Part shown: piece after piece, positions 8,793-17,215 of the stretch
How positions within the stretch are numbered: position 1 is the first letter of the stretch
How the letters are laid out: every line of letters starts with the position of its first letter
Assembly (NCBI GenBank): GCA_013390745.1
Contig: JACASX010000002.1
Span: 1 to 64,000, forward strand
Direction of reading: 5' to 3'
Origin: Marine Group I thaumarchaeote
Lineage (GTDB): Archaea; Thermoproteota; Nitrososphaeria; Nitrososphaerales; Nitrosopumilaceae
Length of the DNA: 64,000 nucleotides
Notes under the pieces: model-generated
Database searches by the model: none
The model's input: the letters and a program-made list of their open reading frames with translations, nothing else
Told to the model about the DNA's origin: nothing
Position numbers and translations under genes: made by a program

Positions 8793-9641
8793 AAATTCTG
8801 CAACTGTTGTTAATTTAACATCAGATAATTTTTTAAGTTGTTTTCCGTCACTTGTGTAATCTCCAACTAGGATGTTTAGTGATTCTAAACTGTAAACACT
8901 TCTTGGATTACGTTTTGCTTCATCATACGCGCTCTCTAGATTGATTTTTTGAATTTTTACACTGGTATTTTTAGTAAAAAGCTTCACAAAATCTTCAAAG
9001 CTCATTTTTTGTGGTCCCACTAGATCTAAAATCTTTTTAGAAAATTTTTTCTCATTAATGGCTTCTAGGATAATTTTTGCGACATCTACCACGGATATTG
9101 GTTGTAATCTATATTTGCCAGAACCTGGAATGATAATAACACCTTTTTTCATCTGCTTGGAAAGAGCTTTGGTTAGGTAGTCTGTTTTTCCTATAATGTA
9201 AGAGGCGCGAAATATAGTGTAATCTAACCCAGAGTTAATTATTTCGCGTTCAGCCTTGTATTTTGAAACAAAATAATCTGACTTGTTGCTTCTAGAAACA
9301 CCAAGACCACTGATAAAGATAATTTTTTTAATACCTGCATTTTTACACGCTTTAATTACATTTTTTGTCAGATTGAGATTGATTTCTTCAAACGTAGATT
9401 TTGATGATTGTCTTCCTATACCAATTAGATGTATCAAAGCATCGTAATTTTTTAGTTTGGCTTGAAGTTTTGGTTCTAAGAGATTTATGGATGTTATCTT
9501 TACTTCAGAAGCATGTTTACGAAAATTTTTTCGGGAAACTCCTAAAACTTTGATTTTATTTTTGTGAAGAAAATTTCTTAGGTTTTTACCTACAAAGCCA
9601 TTAGCGCCAGTAACTACTATACCTCTAGATATGCTTGACAT
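8769..9641 (-). CDS. NAD(P)-binding epimerase/NDUFA9-like extended SDR
   Basis: About 290 aa with an N-terminal Rossmann motif [12 protein letters not shown] (residues ~9-20), a conserved YFVSKYKAE that supplies the active-site Tyr and Lys (Y-x3-K), and FRASYIIG. These are hallmarks of atypical extended SDRs related to NDUFA9 and the NmrA/UDP-sugar epimerases. The physiological substrate is unknown. I chose the ATG at 9641 (MSSISRG), which directly precedes the nucleotide-binding fold; an in-frame ATG exists 12 nt upstream. It is divergent from cbiD, with only ~50 nt between them, so the promoters are close or overlapping. Confidence 0.82.
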   Translation of the reverse strand: MSSISRGIVVTGANGFVGKNLRNFLHKNKIKVLGVSRKNFRKHASEVKITSINLLEPKLQAKLKNYDALIHLIGIGRQSSKSTFEEINLNLTKNVIKACKNAGIKKIIFISGLGVSRSNKSDYFVSKYKAEREIINSGLDYTIFRASYIIGKTDYLTKALSKQMKKGVIIIPGSGKYRLQPISVVDVAKIILEAINEKKFSKKILDLVGPQKMSFEDFVKLFTKNTSVKIQKINLESAYDEAKRNPRSVYSLESLNILVGDYTSDGKQLKKLSDVKLTTVAEFLQSSRLS

Positions 9642-9691
9642 GGAAAAAATCACACAACAATTGATTTTAAGGATATCATTAGTTATTCATT

Positions 9692-10789
9692 GTGGATCTT
9701 CCAGAAAAACCTGTAGGTAATTTACGTACTGGATTCACTACTGGTACATGTGCTACAGCTGCATCAGTTGCGGCTGTTTTATCAATTATTAATCAGAAAA
9801 AAACTGAATCGGTTGATGTTTTACTTCCAAAAAAATCGAGAGTCAAAATTAATATCAATAGTTGTGAATTTGAAAAAAACAAGGCGCATTGCTCAGTAAT
9901 TAAAGACGCAGGCGATGATCCAGATGTAACGCATGGTGCAGAAATTGTCGTTGACTTGGAACTAACACCAAACCCAAATTCCATTGAAATAGATGGTGGT
10001 GAAGGTGTAGGTAGAGTAACAAAACCTGGAATAGGATTAGATATTGGCCAAGCTGCAATTAATCCAACTCCACGAAAAATGATCATTGAAAATTTAACTG
10101 AAGTTGGTAAAGAAATTTTAGAAAAAAATGGAATCAAGGTAATAATATCAGTTCCAAAGGGTAAGGAGCTTGGACCAAAGACTGACAACCCTCGAATTGG
10201 AATCGTTGACGGAATATCAATTCTAGGAACAAGTGGAATTGTAATGCCATACTCAACTGCATCATTTGCAGCTGCTATTAGACAGCAGCTTGATGTTGTA
10301 CTTTCGATGGGAGATGATACAGTTGTCTTAACAACTGGTGGAAGAAGCGAGGATTTTGCAAGAAATGTTTTTGATCTTCCTGATCATTCATTCGTACAGT
10401 TTGGAGATTTTTCTGGATATACAATCTCACAATGCGCAAAAAAAGGAATGAGTAAAGCGCATGTTGGTGGATTTATCGGAAAGTTTGCCAAGATGGCAAC
10501 TGGTGTCAAACAGACACATGTAAAGGGCTCAAAAGTTAACATGGATTTTCTCTCAGAATTAGCAAAAAAATGCAAGGCTGATGAGGATGTTGTTCAGAAA
10601 ATAAAAAATGCAAATACTGCTAGAAATGTTCAAGAGATTATTCTTGAAAATAATATTGATGGATTCTTTGATTTGATTTGTTCAGAAGTTTACAAACAAA
10701 TGAGAGGTCATTCAGAAAATAAGATCCCTATTGAAATTATACTGTTTAATTTCGATGGGAATGTTTTGGCACGCTATCCCAAACAGTAA
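9692..10789 (+). CDS. cbiD: Cobalt-precorrin-5B C1-methyltransferase CbiD
   Basis: 365 aa that match CbiD along the whole length. Signatures are LRTGFTTGTCATAA near the N-terminus, IKDAGDDPDVTHG at ~70-82, and GLDIGQAAINP with PR around 113-126. CbiD methylates C1 of cobalt-precorrin-5B in the anaerobic (early cobalt) corrin route. The GTG start at 9692 fits the conserved N-terminus. It is the first gene of a rightward block cbiD-cbiG-cbiX-cbiC, 32 nt before cbiG. Confidence 0.95.
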   Translation: MDLPEKPVGNLRTGFTTGTCATAASVAAVLSIINQKKTESVDVLLPKKSRVKININSCEFEKNKAHCSVIKDAGDDPDVTHGAEIVVDLELTPNPNSIEIDGGEGVGRVTKPGIGLDIGQAAINPTPRKMIIENLTEVGKEILEKNGIKVIISVPKGKELGPKTDNPRIGIVDGISILGTSGIVMPYSTASFAAAIRQQLDVVLSMGDDTVVLTTGGRSEDFARNVFDLPDHSFVQFGDFSGYTISQCAKKGMSKAHVGGFIGKFAKMATGVKQTHVKGSKVNMDFLSELAKKCKADEDVVQKIKNANTARNVQEIILENNIDGFFDLICSEVYKQMRGHSENKIPIEIILFNFDGNVLARYPKQ

Positions 10790-10821
10790 GGAATTTTATT
10801 AAACTAGCATACAATCAATGC

Positions 10822-11880
10822 ATGGAAAGAATAGCAATTTTAGCCATTACTAAAAATGGCATTAAGATCGCAAAAGAACTAAAGGAAAAATTCTCTTCCT
10901 GGGAGGTGTTTGCGCCAGATAAATTCTCTGATGATAATAAGGACATTACATGGTATGCTGATAGCACAACAACAAAAATTATGGAATTATTCAAATCAAA
11001 TGATGCGCTAGTTTGTTTGTTCTCCTTAGGTGCCGTTGTAAGATTAATCTCACCATACTTGAAAGACAAGAAAACTGACCCTGCGGTTATTGTAATAGAT
11101 GATAAGGCTCAGTTTGTAATTAGTGCGCTTTCCGGGCATCTAGGTGGAGCAAACCAGCTTACAAATGACATTGCAGATAGGCTTGGTGCAACACCTGTAA
11201 TAACAACGGCTGCCGATGTAAACAAAACCATTGCGGTAGACCTTGTTGGAAAAGATTTTGGATGGAAGATTGATGATGATTCTAATGTAACAAAGGTTAG
11301 CGCGTTTATGGTCAACGAAGAAAAAATTGGTGTGTATCAAAACTGCGGAAGGAAAGATTGGTGGGGAAATAAGCTACCAGCTAATGTTACAGTATATTCT
11401 ACAATCAATGAACTAAAAAATTCAGGTTCAAAGGGATGCCTGATCATAACGGATGAGATTGTTGATGATAATAGTATATTACAAAATGCTGTAGTGTATA
11501 GACCACCGAGTCTAGTAGTGGGAGTTGGATTGCATTGGGATACCGCAAAGGATACCATCAAAGATGGCTTGATGAGTTGCATGAATAAATTCAAACTTAG
11601 TGAAAAATCAATTGCAAGGTTTGTCTCAATTAAGAAAGAAAAAGACGTGGTTGGTCTTGTTGAACTTGCAAAAGAGATGTCTATACATATACAATATTTT
11701 GAAAAGGAGGAGCTTGCTTCTATTGCTACACCAAATCCATCGAAGACAGTCCAAACATTTGAGGGTACACCAAGTGTGTCAGAAGCTGCAGCAATTAGGA
11801 GCTCTGAAGGAAAATTAGTAGTTGAAAAACAAAAATTCCCTCCAAACTTGACAATAGCGATTGCGAGGATACCAAATTGA
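10822..11880 (+). CDS. cbiG: Cobalt-precorrin-5A hydrolase CbiG
   Basis: 352 aa with the three-part CbiG layout. The N-terminal domain contains FSLGAVVRLISPYLKDK and VIVIDDKAQFVISALSGHLGGAN (around residues 70-118). A linker follows, then a C-terminal domain starting VVGVGLHWDTAKDTI (~230) and ending with FPPNLTIAIARI. CbiG opens the delta-lactone of cobalt-precorrin-5A, releasing acetaldehyde. Its TGA stop overlaps the TTG start of cbiX (TTGA), indicating coupled translation. Confidence 0.94.
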   Translation: MERIAILAITKNGIKIAKELKEKFSSWEVFAPDKFSDDNKDITWYADSTTTKIMELFKSNDALVCLFSLGAVVRLISPYLKDKKTDPAVIVIDDKAQFVISALSGHLGGANQLTNDIADRLGATPVITTAADVNKTIAVDLVGKDFGWKIDDDSNVTKVSAFMVNEEKIGVYQNCGRKDWWGNKLPANVTVYSTINELKNSGSKGCLIITDEIVDDNSILQNAVVYRPPSLVVGVGLHWDTAKDTIKDGLMSCMNKFKLSEKSIARFVSIKKEKDVVGLVELAKEMSIHIQYFEKEELASIATPNPSKTVQTFEGTPSVSEAAAIRSSEGKLVVEKQKFPPNLTIAIARIPN

Positions 11881-12629
11881 AAAGAGGATTGTTACTAATT
11901 GACAGGGGAAGCCGAGAAAAGGAGGCAAAGCAGGAGTTGGAAGTGATCTGCAAGAAGATAAAGGAAAAGGGAAATTATGAATTTTCTAACTATTGTTTCT
12001 TGGAAGTTATACCACCGTATATTGAAGAGGGAATTAACCAAAGTCTCACTCACAACATTGATGAATTAACGATTGTTCCGTACTTTCTTTATCCTGGAAA
12101 AAAGATCAAGGCTGCCGTAAACGAATCAATTGGATTTCAGAAAAAAACAGACGTAAAACTTCGAATAACCAAGCCCATGAGCATGCACAAAACTATGATT
12201 GAGCTTGTAGATAACAGAATTACATCAGCATTAAGTGAAAACTCTGTTAACCTGCCGAAAAATGCTGTGGATGTACTTGTTATTGGGCATGGGAGTAAGG
12301 ATCCGAACGCCAAACGTTCCATGGAATATGTGGTTGATGGGATAAAACCTACATACAGAAATGTAAGTTTCTGCTTTTTGGAAATCGAGGAGCCTAACAT
12401 TAAACAGGGAATTATCAAATGCAAAAATGACAATCCGGAGGTATTGGTGGTTGTCTTTTATTTTTTGCATGAAGGCGCACATGTAAAACGAGACATATAT
12501 GAAGATCTGAATCCTGCATTGGAAGAAGCAAATTTGCAGAAAGCACTAATTACAAAACATATCGGAACTGATGACAAGATGGTTGATCTCATCATTGAAA
12601 GGGCCAAGGAGGTGGAAGTTGCAAACTAG
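11877..12629 (+). CDS. cbiX: Two-domain CbiX sirohydrochlorin cobaltochelatase
   Basis: 250 aa made of two CbiX-like halves. It would insert cobalt into sirohydrochlorin at the start of the anaerobic corrin pathway. The C-terminal half has the metal-site histidines in VIGHGSKDP (His138) and FLHEGAHVKRDI (His198, His202). The N-terminal half has the same fold cues but reads LIDRGSREK and FLYPGKKIKA, so Arg10 and Lys76 replace the two expected histidines. It starts at a TTG overlapping the cbiG stop. Ferrochelatase or CbiK-type alternatives are unlikely given the neighbours. Confidence 0.9.
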   Translation: MKRGLLLIDRGSREKEAKQELEVICKKIKEKGNYEFSNYCFLEVIPPYIEEGINQSLTHNIDELTIVPYFLYPGKKIKAAVNESIGFQKKTDVKLRITKPMSMHKTMIELVDNRITSALSENSVNLPKNAVDVLVIGHGSKDPNAKRSMEYVVDGIKPTYRNVSFCFLEIEEPNIKQGIIKCKNDNPEVLVVVFYFLHEGAHVKRDIYEDLNPALEEANLQKALITKHIGTDDKMVDLIIERAKEVEVAN

Positions 12630-13248
12630 AAAAGGACAATCAATAGAGAATGAAAGTATGGAGATCATTGATCGTGAGGTTGGATCTCATCCGTATAGCG
12701 ACATGGAATGGCCAATAGTAAGAAGAATTATTCATGCTACAGCAGATTTTGATTTTGCAGGAAAAAACAAGATTGTATTACACAAGGATGCGATCAAAAG
12801 TGGAACCAGTGCGCTGAAAAATGGCTGTAGTATAATCACAGATGTGAATGGTGTAATAGGTGGACTGAACAAGCAAAACCCAAAAGATTTTGGGAATGAT
12901 ATAATATGCAACATTTCAGATCCAGGTCTAGCTGAAAGAGCAAAGCAAGAGAACAAAACTAGGGCACAGATGTCCATGCGAGTTGCAGCTTCTGAGATGA
13001 ATGGAGGAATCGTAGCAATAGGCAATGCTCCAACTGCATTATTGGAAGTAATCAAGATGATTCAAGAGGGCGTTACAAAACCTGCACTAGTTATAGGAAT
13101 TCCTGTTGGATTTGTCTCTGCAGCTGAATCTAAAGAAGAGTTACAAACTATTGATGTACCGTTTATCACTAATGTTGGTAGGAAGGGAGGAAGCTCCTGT
13201 GCTGCGTCAATTGTTAATGCATTATTCAAACTGTTAAGAGAAAACTAA
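12619..13248 (+). CDS. cbiC: Cobalt-precorrin-8 methylmutase CbiC
   Basis: 209 aa matching CbiC/CobH. It has VRRIIHATADFDFA near the N-terminus with the catalytic His, then ALKNGCSIITDVNGV, and a glycine-rich AIGNAPTALLEVI. It moves the C11 methyl group to C12, giving hydrogenobyrinate/cobyrinate. The open frame extends further upstream, but a TTG at 12619 directly after an AAGGAGGTGG ribosome site is the natural start. It overlaps the cbiX stop by 11 nt. This is the last cobalamin gene of the rightward block. Confidence 0.93.
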   Translation: MQTRKGQSIENESMEIIDREVGSHPYSDMEWPIVRRIIHATADFDFAGKNKIVLHKDAIKSGTSALKNGCSIITDVNGVIGGLNKQNPKDFGNDIICNISDPGLAERAKQENKTRAQMSMRVAASEMNGGIVAIGNAPTALLEVIKMIQEGVTKPALVIGIPVGFVSAAESKEELQTIDVPFITNVGRKGGSSCAASIVNALFKLLREN

Positions 13249-13253
13249 ATCAG

Positions 13254-13439
13254 ATGGTCGGCAAAAAAGTTGCGTCTATTTGCATTATAATTATTGGAAT
13301 TATTGTCACTATACCGTTCAATTACATGTATGGAATTAGTGGATTTGAAGTAGATGTGGTTTGGACAATTGTTGGAATTGTTATGATTGCTTCTGGTGTT
13401 TATTTATTAAAAAATTCATCTAAACTAAAACCAATCTAA
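13254..13439 (+). CDS. Small two-span membrane protein
   Basis: 61 aa with two hydrophobic helices (about residues 6-24 and 35-53), separated by an aromatic loop and ending in a lysine-rich tail. It begins 5 nt after cbiC and could ride on that operon. Its stop overlaps the convergent cbiA stop by 4 nt. I do not recognise a family. Its position raises the possibility of a role linked to corrinoid or cobalt handling, but nothing in the sequence shows this. Confidence 0.6.
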   Translation: MVGKKVASICIIIIGIIVTIPFNYMYGISGFEVDVVWTIVGIVMIASGVYLLKNSSKLKPI

Positions 13440-14791
13440 ACTCTATTACTAACAAGTTTCGTAGCATACTTTGCGCTATCAAAGTACAGATGACAGTATG
13501 ATGCAAGCGTATTGTATTCAGAAAGTCCGTCCTTTTTTCTGGATATTCCTTCGCCAATCTTCAGATCATACACAAGTTTAACATCTCTTGGAAGATTTCG
13601 AATCTTCGAATAGTGAAACTCGTGTGCACGAAACTTTCTAGGAGTAGAAATAAGACATCTTGATGTGATTCTTCCTTCTGTGTAGTTTAGCGTCATTTTT
13701 TCCGTCATCTGAGTTTCGGCATCAAACAAACCCACCATCTTGTATTTCTTTTTGCCAAAATCGATCGATTTTGTGAGATACATAAGACCACCACACTCTG
13801 CATAGATTGGCATTCCCTCTTCAGCATGCTTTTTTATCAGATTCCTCATAGTCGTGTTCCGTTCAAGTGATTGCCCTAAAACCTCTGGAAATCCTCCACC
13901 AATGTAGATTAAATCACAACCTGGGATTTTTTTATCTGTTACTGGACTAAAAAATTTCAGCTTTGCTCCTTCTCTACGTAATGCTTCAAGGTTATCATGA
14001 TAATAGAAATTAAATGAGCCGTCAAGTGCAACCGCTACTGTAGCTATAGGTTTTTTGATTTTTTTTGACTGAACCTTTGGAAGTTCTGATACGTTTTTAC
14101 AAATCTGAATTATTTTATCGATGTCAAGACTGTCAGAAATCTCACGTGAAACTTTCCTAATTTTATTTTGCAGTGACCTTTGTTCCTTTACAGGAATAAG
14201 TCCGAGATGTCGTGATTCCAAGCTCTCAGAATTTCTTAGTATAGAGCCAAGTATTGGAACCTTCAGGCTTGCAAGTGCTTGCTTGCACATACTTTCATGT
14301 TTCTTGCTGCCAATTTTGTTCAAAATTACGCCAACAATCCTAGAATTACGATGAAACTTTGCAAACCCTAGTGCGGTCGCAGCAATGGAACGTGCTGTTT
14401 TGCTTGCGTCCAAAATTAAAATGGTAGGAGATTTTAGCAGCGATGCAACATGATGTGTACTAGCATAGTTTGTCTTTCCACCAAACCCATCATAATAACC
14501 CATCACACCCTCAATTACAGAAATATCAGATGTGGAATTTTTTACAAAACTATGTAGTAACTCACTTTCTCCCATTAACCATACATCCAAATTTTTTGCA
14601 TCCTTACCTGATATTGCAGAAAGATAACTGGGATCAATATAATCAGGACCAACCTTGAATGGCTGTATCCTATAGCCACGTTTCTTGATCCCATAAATTA
14701 TCGCGGATGTGATCGATGTCTTGCCAACTCCGCTGGTTACCCCAGCAACAACTAACCTTGGAATCTTCAATTCTTTGTCTAGGAATTTCAT
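13436..14791 (-). CDS. cbiA: Cobyrinate a,c-diamide synthase CbiA
   Basis: 451 aa with an N-terminal dethiobiotin-synthetase-like ATPase (GVTSGVGKTSIT at ~17-28, then FKVGPDYIDP). The C-terminal class I glutamine amidotransferase domain has its nucleophile in YAECGGLMYL (~335) and a catalytic His in the final third (ASYCHLYF). It amidates the a and c carboxylates of cobyrinate using glutamine and ATP. It runs opposite to the cbiDGXC block and is divergent from the adenosyltransferase gene, with a 42-nt gap. Confidence 0.95.
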   Translation of the reverse strand: MKFLDKELKIPRLVVAGVTSGVGKTSITSAIIYGIKKRGYRIQPFKVGPDYIDPSYLSAISGKDAKNLDVWLMGESELLHSFVKNSTSDISVIEGVMGYYDGFGGKTNYASTHHVASLLKSPTILILDASKTARSIAATALGFAKFHRNSRIVGVILNKIGSKKHESMCKQALASLKVPILGSILRNSESLESRHLGLIPVKEQRSLQNKIRKVSREISDSLDIDKIIQICKNVSELPKVQSKKIKKPIATVAVALDGSFNFYYHDNLEALRREGAKLKFFSPVTDKKIPGCDLIYIGGGFPEVLGQSLERNTTMRNLIKKHAEEGMPIYAECGGLMYLTKSIDFGKKKYKMVGLFDAETQMTEKMTLNYTEGRITSRCLISTPRKFRAHEFHYSKIRNLPRDVKLVYDLKIGEGISRKKDGLSEYNTLASYCHLYFDSAKYATKLVSNRV

Positions 14792-14833
14792 CTACTATCA
14801 ATCTTTTTAGTTTAGAGAAAATTCAAAGTAAAC

Positions 14834-15367
14834 GTGAGCCAAAAGGGACTAGTTATAGTATATACTGGTGGAGGCAAGGGAAAAACCTCAGCCGCACTAG
14901 GACTTGTGCTAAGAGCTGTAGGATACAACCATAAAGTTTGCATGATACAATTTGTAAAAGGCACTTGGCATTATGGTGAGCTCGATTCTGCAAAAAGGTT
15001 AGCACCAGAATTTGAGCTGATTACGGCAGGCAAGGGATTTGTAGGTATTTTAGATGACAAAAGCCCACGCGAGGATCACGTAAAGGCGGCAAACGATACG
15101 CTGAAGATTAGTAAGGAAAAGATAATGTCGGGTAACTTTGACGTTGTTATACTGGACGAGATTAACTATGCACTACAACTGAAATTACTGAATTTGGATG
15201 ATGTAATAGATCTCATAAAGTCAAAGCCGCCTGAACTTGATCTTGTATTGACAGGCAATCATGCAGAAGAGAAAGTCATAGAATTAGCAGATCTTGTGAC
15301 TGAAATGAAAGAAATCAAACACCCATTCAGATCTGGCATAAAAGCAAAGAAAGGAATAGATTTCTAG
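14834..15367 (+). CDS. cobO: Corrinoid (cob(I)yrinate a,c-diamide) adenosyltransferase, CobA/CobO type
   Basis: 177 aa with the P-loop YTGGGKGKTSAALG (~9-22), MIQFVKGTWHYGE and VILDEINYAL, the diagnostic segments of CobA/BtuR/CobO. It transfers the adenosyl group of ATP to the reduced corrinoid. The GTG start at 14834 places the P-loop near the N-terminus as in homologues. Its divergence from cbiA suggests joint control of the corrinoid-modifying step. Confidence 0.94.
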   Translation: MSQKGLVIVYTGGGKGKTSAALGLVLRAVGYNHKVCMIQFVKGTWHYGELDSAKRLAPEFELITAGKGFVGILDDKSPREDHVKAANDTLKISKEKIMSGNFDVVILDEINYALQLKLLNLDDVIDLIKSKPPELDLVLTGNHAEEKVIELADLVTEMKEIKHPFRSGIKAKKGIDF

Positions 15368-15406
15368 ACAGCAACAATAAATTACCTAGTTAAAAAAATA
15401 CAGCAA

Positions 15407-16207
15407 ATGACAACTGAAGTACATGAATTACCGGAAGTAGGAGAAATTGTTGTTGCTACAATTACTAAGATAACAGCTCATGGTGCTTATACAACTCTAG
15501 ATGAGTATAACGATATTCAGGGATTTTTGCATGCTTCAGAAATAGCACATGGGTGGGTACGAAATATTAACAAATTTGTAAAATCGGGAGAGAAAAAAGT
15601 TCTGCTTGTAAAGAGGATTAAGGAAGGTAGGGAAGAAATTGATTTATCACTTAAACAGGTTTCAAGGGATCAACAAAAAAAGAAACTTGTTGATGTAAAA
15701 CGATTCGAAAAAGGAAAAAGCATTATTAAAAGTGTGCAAGAGAAAGCAAAATTATCAAATAGTGATGTTGAAAAACTAGAAGACAAGATTTTTTCAAAAT
15801 ATGATTCCGTTTATGATGGAGTTGTTGATATAGCTACAAACGGAATTAAAGTTTTTGGTGATTTGAAATTACCTAAAAAAACTTTGGATGTAATTGAAGA
15901 AGTAAGTATGAAAATTAAATTGCCTTCAGTAGAAATTAGGGGTATTTTAGAATTAGTAGATAATAGCTCAAATGGAGTAGAAACCATAAAGAACAGCTTA
16001 CAAGGTTTTGAAAAGACAAATCAAGATAACGTAAAAATTTTGTACATAGGAGCCCCAAAATATAGAATAAGTGTAACTGCTTCTGATTTTAAATCTGCAG
16101 AAAAAACTCTTAAGCCTATCTTAGAAGACATACAAAAAAATATTGAAAAAAACAAGGCTAGTTTTAAATTCACGAGAGAAGAATCTAGAAAAACTGGTGA
16201 AGGATAA
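15407..16207 (+). CDS. eif2a: Translation initiation factor aIF2 alpha subunit
   Basis: 266 aa. An N-terminal S1/OB domain (GEIVVATITKITAHGAYTTL, then GFLHASEIAHGWVRNI) is followed by a helical domain and a C-terminal alpha-beta domain that binds aIF2 gamma. It is part of the GTP-dependent complex delivering initiator Met-tRNA. Its TAA stop shares a base with the ATG of nop10 (TAATG), a gene pair conserved in many archaea. Confidence 0.95.
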   Translation: MTTEVHELPEVGEIVVATITKITAHGAYTTLDEYNDIQGFLHASEIAHGWVRNINKFVKSGEKKVLLVKRIKEGREEIDLSLKQVSRDQQKKKLVDVKRFEKGKSIIKSVQEKAKLSNSDVEKLEDKIFSKYDSVYDGVVDIATNGIKVFGDLKLPKKTLDVIEEVSMKIKLPSVEIRGILELVDNSSNGVETIKNSLQGFEKTNQDNVKILYIGAPKYRISVTASDFKSAEKTLKPILEDIQKNIEKNKASFKFTREESRKTGEG

Positions 16208-16362
16208 TGCGGTTTCAGATAAGAAAGTGTTCTGAGTGTGGACGATATACATTAAAAGATGAATGCAAAAAATGTAATAAAAAAACTATGTTAGTCCATC
16301 CAGCAAAATTTTCTCCCGATGATAAATACGCAAGATTACGTATAGCAGAAAAACCGAATTAA
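16207..16362 (+). CDS. nop10: Nop10, H/ACA RNP protein
   Basis: A short frame of 51 codons starting MRFQIRKCSECGRYTLKDEC with a compact zinc ribbon (CSECG...CKKCNKK). It continues with the conserved TMLVHPAKFSPDDKYARLR typical of Nop10. Nop10 binds Cbf5 and is needed for pseudouridylation guided by H/ACA RNAs. It overlaps the aIF2 alpha stop by one base, so it is co-translated. The tail EKPN ends just before the convergent PEBP gene. Confidence 0.95.
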   Translation: MRFQIRKCSECGRYTLKDECKKCNKKTMLVHPAKFSPDDKYARLRIAEKPN

Positions 16363-16366
16363 ATTT

Positions 16367-16810
16367 TCAAGGTGCGTATGTGCCTGTAAGTGTTGCCTGT
16401 TCTATGATGTGACCTTCCATTGCTTTTTCAACGTCAGCCTTTGTAGATTTGTCGGGAAGATCCAATTCGCTGTCAAGTGCGTAAAGTTTGAATACATACG
16501 TATGCATTTTATCAGGCGGTGCAGGTCCACCATATCCTACTTCACCAAAGTCTGTCATTCCCTCTGTTGACTTTGCTGGTTCTAGTTCTGTTTTAGTTGG
16601 GTCTATGTTCCATGCAACCCAATGCACCCAAATCTTACCAACAGCTCCCATCGCATCGGGGTCATCCATAATGAGAGCTAAAGATTTTGTTCCCTCAGGG
16701 ATTCCACTAACGGTCAAGGGTGTAATTTTATTTCCATTCTTATATCCACATTCTCGCGGTATCTCACCACCATGTGAAAAAGCGGAGCTTGTCAGTTTGA
16801 GGTTTCCCAT
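16367..16810 (-). CDS. PEBP/YbhB family protein
   Basis: 147 aa with the phosphatidylethanolamine-binding protein motifs: LALIMDDPDAMG (~46-57), VHWVAWNI, and the ligand-pocket GGPAPPDKMHTYVFKLYALD region, written here as GGPAPP at ~94 with HTYVF after it. Members bind anionic ligands; the cellular role in archaea is unknown. A strong GGAGAAGGAGGT ribosome site precedes the ATG. There is no signal peptide, so it is cytosolic. Confidence 0.92.
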   Translation of the reverse strand: MGNLKLTSSAFSHGGEIPRECGYKNGNKITPLTVSGIPEGTKSLALIMDDPDAMGAVGKIWVHWVAWNIDPTKTELEPAKSTEGMTDFGEVGYGGPAPPDKMHTYVFKLYALDSELDLPDKSTKADVEKAMEGHIIEQATLTGTYAP

Positions 16811-16846
16811 TTGCTTACTTTTACCTCCTTCTCCAGTTAAATTTTG

Positions 16847-17215
16847 CTAGGATTCCAAAACAATCTTATCGTTTGAAAAAGACATGACTGAACCACCTAA
16901 ACTTTTAATTTTATTTTTTAATTCGTTGTCAATCGTAGCAATTATACCTCCACGCTTTCTTACACGTTCAATTATCGCTTGATCTGCAAACTTACCAGAC
17001 ATTTGGGTGGTTTTCAAATTTCGTGCAAACTCAAGAGTTGTTATAGCATCTTGTTTTTTCTTTTGTGTTTTAGAAAGTTTTTTCAGCTCATTTAGTACTG
17101 GAGATGGAACGACAAATTGTATTTGACCGATTTCAGTGTTTACAGAATCAATGTTCTTGATCTTGTGAGTAGATAGATGAATCAGAAAGCTTGTATCACA
17201 GATGACTTCAACCAA
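16847..17215 (-). CDS. PIN-domain protein, Fcf1/VapC9-like
   Basis: 122 aa comprising a single PIN domain. Acidic residues lie at CDTSFLIHL (Asp7), at NELKKLSK, and in the second half at ADQAIIERV and ATIDNELKNK. The positions match the metal-binding Asp cluster of Fcf1/Utp24-like archaeal nucleases involved in RNA processing. It overlaps the aIF2 gamma stop by 8 nt on the same strand, and this pairing with aIF2 gamma suggests a housekeeping role in RNA or ribosome maturation rather than a toxin. No antitoxin gene is adjacent. Confidence 0.83.
   Translation of the reverse strand: MVEVICDTSFLIHLSTHKIKNIDSVNTEIGQIQFVVPSPVLNELKKLSKTQKKKQDAITTLEFARNLKTTQMSGKFADQAIIERVRKRGGIIATIDNELKNKIKSLGGSVMSFSNDKIVLES

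Noticed and set aside
12571-12618. N-terminal extension of CbiC
   Set aside because: It lies inside cbiX in another frame; the TTG at 12619 has an AAGGAGGTGG site and matches family length.
16488-16850. 120-codon rightward frame
   Set aside because: It is antisense to the PEBP gene, whose motifs are clear on the other strand.
16847-17215. PIN protein as a toxin-antitoxin toxin
   Set aside because: No antitoxin gene adjoins it; it overlaps the translation factor gene aIF2 gamma, which points to a housekeeping RNA-processing nuclease.
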